Shown in pieces: positions 57,937 through 64,000 of a DNA stretch of 64,000 nt. Source of the stretch: Triglochin maritima. Taxonomy: Eukaryota > Streptophyta > Magnoliopsida > Alismatales > Juncaginaceae. The stretch is taken from the NCBI GenBank assembly GCA_963682175.1, contig OY821784.1:29617621-29681620 (forward strand). Direction: 5' to 3'. The notes beneath the pieces were generated by a model. That model made no database searches and was not told where the DNA came from. It was given only the letters and a program-made list of their open reading frames with translations. How positions within the stretch are numbered: position 1 is the first letter of the stretch; each line of letters begins with the position of its first letter. The translations under genes were made by a program, and so were the position numbers.

Positions 57937-58800
57937 AAGGATGACACGATTCGGTCTCAGTTTGATACATTTGATGTATCTGTTACCGTATATGTTGAGT
58001 CTTCTTTTGGGGAAGAATGTCTTCAATAAAACGGTCACAAATTTATCGCAAGACCGAATCGAGTTCCCCAGGAGGTTGTACATCCATTTCTTCGTGTTAT
58101 CCTTCAACGTGAAAGAAATCATCCTCAGTTGGACGAAATCCTCATCAAGTTGTTGAAGCTTGAACATGGAGCATACATCCTCGAATTCACAGATAAAGAT
58201 ATACGCTTCCTCCTTATTGGCAGTGAATGTAGGAAGCTTGCTCACATATTGTGGTTTAATTCATAGTTGTTCGCACGAGCAGGCTGGAAAACTATGCAAG
58301 ACGACTGCGTGGCCTGAACATGATGGGTCCGCTCCTACAAAGTCATCGAGCGATCCTGTCGAGTGAAAATGTGACGGTGCATCTAGAACTCGATCCTGGC
58401 CAGGACCCTCTTCCTCTAGAGTTTGAGGAGGAGGAGGAGGTCTACGTGGTGGTGGGCCTGGACCGAGAAACTCCATGTATGGCCTCTCCCCCACCGACAT
58501 GAGAAGACTCGGCCTTGTGCTCTAAAGGAGCTCTAGGTGGAGATGGGTGACCACCTATATCATCCATCTCCAAAGAAAAATGCACTCTCTCAAGTCTAGC
58601 GCTCTCACCAAAATGAGTCCAACCTCGCATAAAACTCTCGACTTGACTAGAAAAAACTACACATGACAGAAAGTGTAATAAGAGGAGGAGACTAATTGAA
58701 GAATAGAGAGGAGGACAAGACTCAAGTGAGAAGGGAAGAATCGCTAGATCTAGTTTGGGTAGTGGGTGAGGGTAGAAGCCTAATTTAGCAAACACAACTC
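57937..58800 (-). pseudogene. Athila-like Gag fragment of element G
   Basis: Minus strand. An N-terminal part rich in Pro (PPPRRPPPPPQ) lies about 58440-58800. A frame-broken core 58245-57990 follows, with FEDVCSMFKLQQLDEDFVQLRM, FTLKDNTKKWMYNL and FFPKRR, which match Athila Gag. The frame then runs straight into LTR sequence, marking the deletion of the rest of gag and all of pol. Confidence 0.7.
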
Positions 58801-59722
58801 AAACAACCTAAGGTCACTATAGGTACTTACAACTAGATGACGCCTAAACGTGAGGTCATACTGCCTCATCACTCCTCACCTCCCTACAAAGAAGATAACA
58901 AAGCCCAGCAAGTGAGCCAAGATCTGCATATCTCGTCTCTCCTACTATCGACAAAGTGGGTGACGCCGATCAGGCTATGACTGTCTCGACCGGATCACTC
59001 TCCTAATGCGCCCGAGGTCCTTAGGGTCAATGTCTACTTGATTTTAGATTAAGGCTTTAATCATGAGTGATTTCTAGGGCTAAGGAAAATGTGATGAAAT
59101 CCAACACCTTATCTTGTACGGGATACCCCCTAGGTTGTTTTGAATCCTAAGTTAGAAATCAACACACGAATCAATCACTCGCCTCACTCTTATCCTGATG
59201 CACCTTACTAACTGTTGCATGCTCTAACCATGCATGAATGAGAGAATGGTTGCACGTACCTCATGTCAGCAATCGACAATGGAAATGTAAAGAAAGAAAA
59301 GATGATTGTGTGTAAGGTCAACAAATGATGCACGACTTAGATAAAAATTCATCTAATCTTTTGCTTTTAGTTTTAAGGTCCAAGTTATATTAAAAAAGGG
59401 TAATGCAAGACAAATTAATTATTGACACTTAAATAAAGCATACATGGCATAAAAAGTGGAAGTAAACGACTAGAAATAGGCAAAGGAAGCTACTGTAAAA
59501 ACATAATTTGCAAATAGCTCACCATAGCCGCTAGTGGCGGATACAAATCAACTACTACAGGATTGTCTGGGGATTTTGGTCCCCAGACTTTACCAGCACA
59601 CTCCTAATCTCCAATGTGTTGCCCCTGTCAACTTGTAACCCCTTCCAGTAACCCAACGAGAAAATAAAACGTACAACCCCCCCCCCCCCCACCGAAATGG
59701 TGAACTCGACTACGAAAATGTC
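58801..59722 (-). other. 5' leader of element G with a 14-bp poly-C run
   Basis: No gene seen. An uninterrupted C tract at 59677-59690 is the longest mononucleotide GC run in the window. A block near 59520-59590 includes GGGGATTTTGGTCCCC. Confidence 0.5.
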
Positions 59723-59740
59723 TCCCCGACAACGGTGCCA
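59723..59740 (-). other. Primer binding site of element G (tRNA-Asp type)
   Basis: Minus-strand TGGCACCGTTGTCGGGGA differs at two positions from TGGCGCCGTTGCCGGGGA, the site typical of Athila/Tat elements. Confidence 0.85.
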
Positions 59741-59746
59741 AAAACT

Positions 59747-61275
59747 TGATTGATTCAGTTATAATAATAGGAAGTGCATGGCGTCGGTGAACACATGGAA
59801 AGTAGGGTTCGTGACCACTAGAAGCGCGTGCAAGTCGGAGTTCACAATACTTGAGTAGGAAAGGAAAAGAGAGATATGAGATCAAATTACACTATGATGT
59901 GTACTAAATCAGAAAACAAACGATAAAAACAAACCCCTTAGGGGGTAGAGAAAGAATGCGGAAATGAGAATATGTGTACGTGTGTGTTCATTGGTACTCA
60001 TCACAAACATGTAATACATGAAATCCATAAAATCAAATCCAACTTTGTCTCAACATGAAATAAGATAAAACATCATCATTAAAACTTACAAGACAATAAT
60101 TGAGATGAGACTAACATGAAATGCATAATAACCAAACCCCACTATGTCTCCACATGAAATAAGATTTAACACAATCATTAAAACATACAAGACATTAATT
60201 AGGATGATGACAACCTGAGCACATGCATAGACATGTCATGTTTCCTCCTTATCCACTTCATTATCCTCACATCATCATTCCCCATAAAATAGGCACACTA
60301 ATCTAAGTATGTGCTAAGCATCACTCAAGATTATTAGCACATTAAAGATAAGAGTGAAAATCTTATTCAATGGTCATGGAATTCATGTGAGGTTCAAAGG
60401 TTAGGATTAACACACACTTAATAAATCACATAATCACATACCTTCTTCTCCAGCCACCCAACGGGGATGGACTACTCCGTACATAAAAACATAAACACAA
60501 CACAAAACCATAATTGAAATGTAGAAAACTAGATTAAGCAAGCACCAAACATAAAAGAAAATTGCATCAAAAGGAAGACATCAATGTAAAGAACAAGAAT
60601 TAAACTAGATTGAAATGAAAGATTGCAAGGTTTCCTCTTCTTTTTTTACACTAATGAGCAGTAAATAAACCTAAACTAATGGAGGAAGGAACAAGAAGAA
60701 GGAAGGGGAAGGATTATAATTGTATTTATAGAAGAAATTAGGGTTTGGATGGATGTGGAAGCGATCTGATGGCTGTAATAACTTTCTCTATAGTCTGGTG
60801 CACCTATAATCGAAACGAAGCAATGGGAGAAATTGTGGACCAATTGGATCAGTTAGATCCGCCAGTGGCAGATCAATTGCGTCTGATATACCCTAATTTT
60901 ATTCGGTAACTTAAATGTACTATTTTGCATGTAGGGTGCACTCATGGTCCGCTTGTTCGAGCATGTTCGCTGTTAATTCCCCAAATACTTCTCAAGATGA
61001 TGATAATGAGCCATTTTTGCACCACAAATATTTTCCTTGTACTCATGTCCCTCTGGATTACATCTTGGTCCTACCTGATATGCAGATTGGTCATTGTGCA
61101 TGACAAACATGTCCATTGTGTTTCATTTGAGTCTTTTCTTATCACATTTCAGTTATTTTCTCTTCATTTCTATTCTTTATTACCTAATACCTGAATCACC
61201 ACAAACAAACACTAGAGTAACACACATTGGGGTAAATAAAGGATATGCAACATGAATACGATGTATGATATGTTA
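59747..61275 (-). repeat. 5' LTR of element G
   Basis: About 1,529 bp. The plus-strand left edge TGATTGATTCAG matches the edge at 36311 and, inverted, the F LTR end at 14872. It has no CGGTCGACCG array. Confidence 0.85.
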
Positions 61276-61456
61276 CTAATCACCCAGGTTCGGACCTTGT
61301 CAAACCCGGATCGAAGAACAACTCCTCCATTGAAGTCGACGACGAAGGTCAGTTTTAGGACATGTTTTGTTTATGTTTCTTATTAGTTTTTTGATATAGT
61401 TTTTTAACATTAGGTTATTGTTTCTATAAAAATGTAGTTGATTATCTCCATTTATT

Positions 61457-61717
61457 GGTATTGATCTAAGTTTTGTGGCCTGGGTTGGAAGTCGAACTGT
61501 TTTTCTGTGTTTCCGACGAGGCTCGATATGTTCGATCATTGTTCAATATGTATTCGAGGGTCTCGATTTGTTCAACATGTGATATCGATTGGAATTGATC
61601 AGAGCTTTGTGCTTGGGATGGAAATCGTACCTTTGTTCTGTGTTTCCATCGAAGTTCGATAGGTTCGATATTAGTTTGATCCCCTGCTCCTTCAGTTTTA
61701 ATATTCATGTCCAACAA
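61457..61717 (+). repeat. Direct repeat of about 133 bp, two units
   Basis: TGGTATTGATCTAAG... at 61457 and TGGAATTGATCAGAG... at 61590 share TGTGTTTCC and TTCGAT blocks in the same order. They are diverged, with frequent TCGAT motifs. Confidence 0.65.
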
Positions 61718-62439
61718 TGTTGCGTAATGATGACATCACAGAGGTCATGGGTCTTGATTAGCTGCTATGCATAAGAGGTTATCTCGCAGAATGTTTGTGT
61801 GTTGGGACAATGGCCGGGGTGTTGCAGGTGTCGTGGCAGTGTGGGGCACTAGACGTTGATGTTATACGTTGAGTTGTGATGATAATAAACACTGATATTT
61901 CCCCAAAGACACCAACAACAGCGGCCCCTTCCTGGAACACCACTGCCCCAACTACAGTATGACCTGCCTTGCTGAGACACACATTCCTGACCTCCCAACC
62001 TCCCTAGTGTTTGATGTGACTCCTGACTATGAAGACAACTCCGGGTGGACCAGGAAATGGGCGATGTTTTGAAGTTTAACGTGCATGTTTTGAAATCACA
62101 AACTTTTTTTGGTTGATGTTGTTTTATAAATTAGAAATATTTTTTGGTTAATGTTGTTAATGTTGAAGTTACAAACTTTTTTAGGTTAATGTTGTTAATG
62201 TTTGTTGGTTGATATTTTTTGAATCTGTTTGAATGTTGTGCTCGATTGGACGGAAGGAGACAGTCTGAAGTCCATGAACAATTGTATTTTTTCAAAAACC
62301 GTATGTAGTTTTTGGGCATCCAACGCAACCATAAGTATTGTAGTAAATAACAACAAATCAAACCTACCGAACCCACGTTAAGTCGTAAAGCATCGAGCAC
62401 TATTGCGATATTTGGTGCGTCCATTGAGCATTATCGAGT

Positions 62440-62965
62440 GCAACATTAAAACATATCTAAACGAAGACTACGTTATAGAAAGACAACCATCAAGCAATAT
62501 CGAGCACTAATTGAGCACTATCGAGTGCAGCATTAAAACATATCCAAATTAAGGTTGTTCCATGTTAAGTCATAAATCATTGAGCAGTGTTGAGCTTCCA
62601 TCGCTCTCCATCGAGTACAACAACAGAACAGAAAAACAAACTCAACCTCATAGGAAAATGACCATCGAGCTGTTTCAAGCTCATGTCGAGGTCTATCAAG
62701 TGCAACATTAAAACAGATTTAAACGAAGACAATGTTATGGGAAAACAACCATCGAGCGATATCGAACACTATCGATTGCAACATTAAAACATATCAAAAT
62801 AAAGGTTTTCAATGATAAGTTGTAAAGCATCGAGGCTGCCGAGCTTCCATCGCTCTCCATCTAGTACAACAACAGAACAGAGGAAAACGAACTCAACGTC
62901 TTAGGAAAACGGCCATTGAGCTATATCGAGCTCATATTGACGTCTATCGAGTGCAACATTATAGT
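62440..62965. repeat. Tandem repeat, period about 250-262 bp
   Basis: CAACATTAAAAC starts recur at 62441, 62703 and, truncated, 62954. A second internal marker recurs at about 62530 and 62780, and GAGCTTCCATCGCTCTCCAT near 62600 and 62850. Units are dense in ATCGAGC/ATCGAGT. It may be a remnant of a satellite or of another element's LTR. Confidence 0.7.
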
Positions 62966-64000
62966 CTAACTTTACATCCCCTCTTATTGTGTCCACTTCC
63001 AGTGCATCTACTGTACTTGCACCATTTCACCATAACATCCCCTAAAGATGGTAGAAGTTTCCTCTTTAGCCTTCCTATTAAGACGTATGTTGCACACCAC
63101 ATCTATCGTGACACTGGTCAATCTTGAATTTTGCAACCATATTCATATAGATGTGATGGTAACATGCACCGTGATTAACATACGGAAATACCGTCTCCAA
63201 AGCATGACTAAGCTAGCACGCATGTCTGATATAAACTCTAGGTTCTCGACGTCCCCAATGGTTTCCTTCAATTTATTCATGAAATAGGACCAAGAGTTAT
63301 GATTCTCATTGTCCACCAATTTTCTCGTTCTACCACGTCAACTTTTCCAATACACAACAGTTAAGCACAATATTTTTCTCTTTCATCTCCTCAACCACAA
63401 CACCTTATAAAAAAATCATCCTGTTAAGTCAACATTTCGTTTTCCTCTGACCCATTTCTTATATTGTACAAATAATATATATACATCACCATTTACCACT
63501 TATATGTATGAATTATTAATAAAATTGGATACTATTTTTTCATTTTATTTTATTTTAAAATTGTTAGACAAACTATTTGTAAAATAATTAATTCATAAAT
63601 AGTAAGCAGATAACAATAATATGATAAACCAAACTTACTAATATAACAATAATAATGATAATAGTTCAAAATATAACCAATTGGAAAGTTGAAGTTGTGC
63701 GAATAAAATCTTACAAAAGTGAAAGTTGTCGATAAAATCATTGAGAGATTGAGAATTTAACTACTAAAAATTTGGAAGTTGGGAATATAACTTTCTTGAA
63801 CTTGGAAATTGTCTCATTTGAATTAACCACTGAAAAACTAGTACCTCCAAAATACAATATTTTATAACAAAATGGATGTTTATTCGTACAACAAAAGACA
63901 AAAAAAAATTTGGTAATTTTTTTAATATTTTTTAATTTTTATTTTCTATGATAAGATATTTATTTTAGAAAATGAACCTTTTATCGACGCTATCTCATTT

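Larger units (their letters stand above)
57176..61275 (-). mobile_element. Element G: Athila/Tat-like Gypsy, internally deleted
   Basis: Two LTR copies in reverse orientation flank about 1.8 kb that begins with an Athila-type primer site and a Gag fragment and ends abruptly at the 3' LTR. Pol is absent. The left LTR lacks its R/U5 half, deleted together with part of the fucosidase exon. Confidence 0.85.
61276..64000. other. AT-rich DNA with tandem repeats, no recognised gene
   Basis: Short ORFs on both strands match no family I know. The last 1 kb is strongly AT-rich. Two repeat sets are listed separately. A plus-strand stretch at about 61279-61333 looks exon-like, with a GTCAGT donor, but is unassigned. 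Confidence 0.4.

Noticed and set aside
61279..61333. Exon-like plus-strand stretch ending in a GTCAGT donor next to element G
   Set aside because: No acceptor, partner exon or known protein match; too short to call.
61779..62070. Short frames around 61779-62070 on both strands
   Set aside because: Uninterrupted for only 40-67 codons and not recognisable as any family; no splice-consistent continuation found.

Overview
This window is flowering-plant nuclear DNA made mostly of nested LTR retrotransposons. No organelle, viral or bacterial gene order is present. The elements belong to plant lineages: chromovirus-type Ty3/Gypsy with a C-terminal chromodomain, Athila/Tat-like Gypsy with a tRNA-Asp type primer site, Sirevirus-like Ty1/Copia with a third ORF, and another Ty1/Copia family. 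Two host loci with plant-style introns can be read between them. The species cannot be named from the sequence.

Layout. 1-9898: Copia element A, + strand; its 5' LTR runs off the left edge and its polyprotein is decayed. It lies inside F (9899-14872), an Athila-like gag-protease remnant with a 3' LTR. 14968-15383: start of a Sirevirus-like LTR (family C). 15418-24761: chromovirus B, + strand, decayed and split by a C solo LTR (19272-20804, perfect target duplication). 24820-26840: a complete three-exon gene for a 164-residue C2-domain protein, - strand. 27057-35572: chromovirus E, - strand, very young, one stop codon in its 1,481-codon frame, inserted about 215 bp upstream of the C2 gene's start. 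36311-36760: Athila-type LTR fragment. 36761 to about 38630: CACTA-like DNA carrying another C solo LTR. 39558-57178: exons of a broken alpha-L-fucosidase (GH95) gene, - strand. One of its introns now holds about 16 kb of nested elements: a partial tandem duplication, a solo LTR (D) with perfect target duplication, and inside that the full-length young Sirevirus-like element H (45343-56361). 57176-61275: Athila-like remnant G. 61276-64000: AT-rich DNA with two sets of tandem repeats and no recognised gene.

How it works together. The retroelements supply their own gag, protease, integrase, RT and RNase H. Only E and H look recently mobile. The C2 gene keeps all exons, splice sites and a TATA box, although retrotransposons sit within about 60 bp of its stop and 220 bp of its start.

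Most notable observation. The LTRs of Sireviruses (C, H) and chromoviruses (B, D, E), which are different superfamilies, carry arrays of the palindrome CGGTCGACCG and its half-forms CGGTCGAAC and GTTCGACCG. The sites come in pairs about 22 bp apart. Successive pairs are spaced in clusters near 53, 63 and 73 bp, that is, steps of about one DNA helical turn. Element A has a variant, GGTNNACC, with 18-19 bp pairs. The Athila-like elements F and G lack the array. All spacings and differences quoted here were counted by hand.
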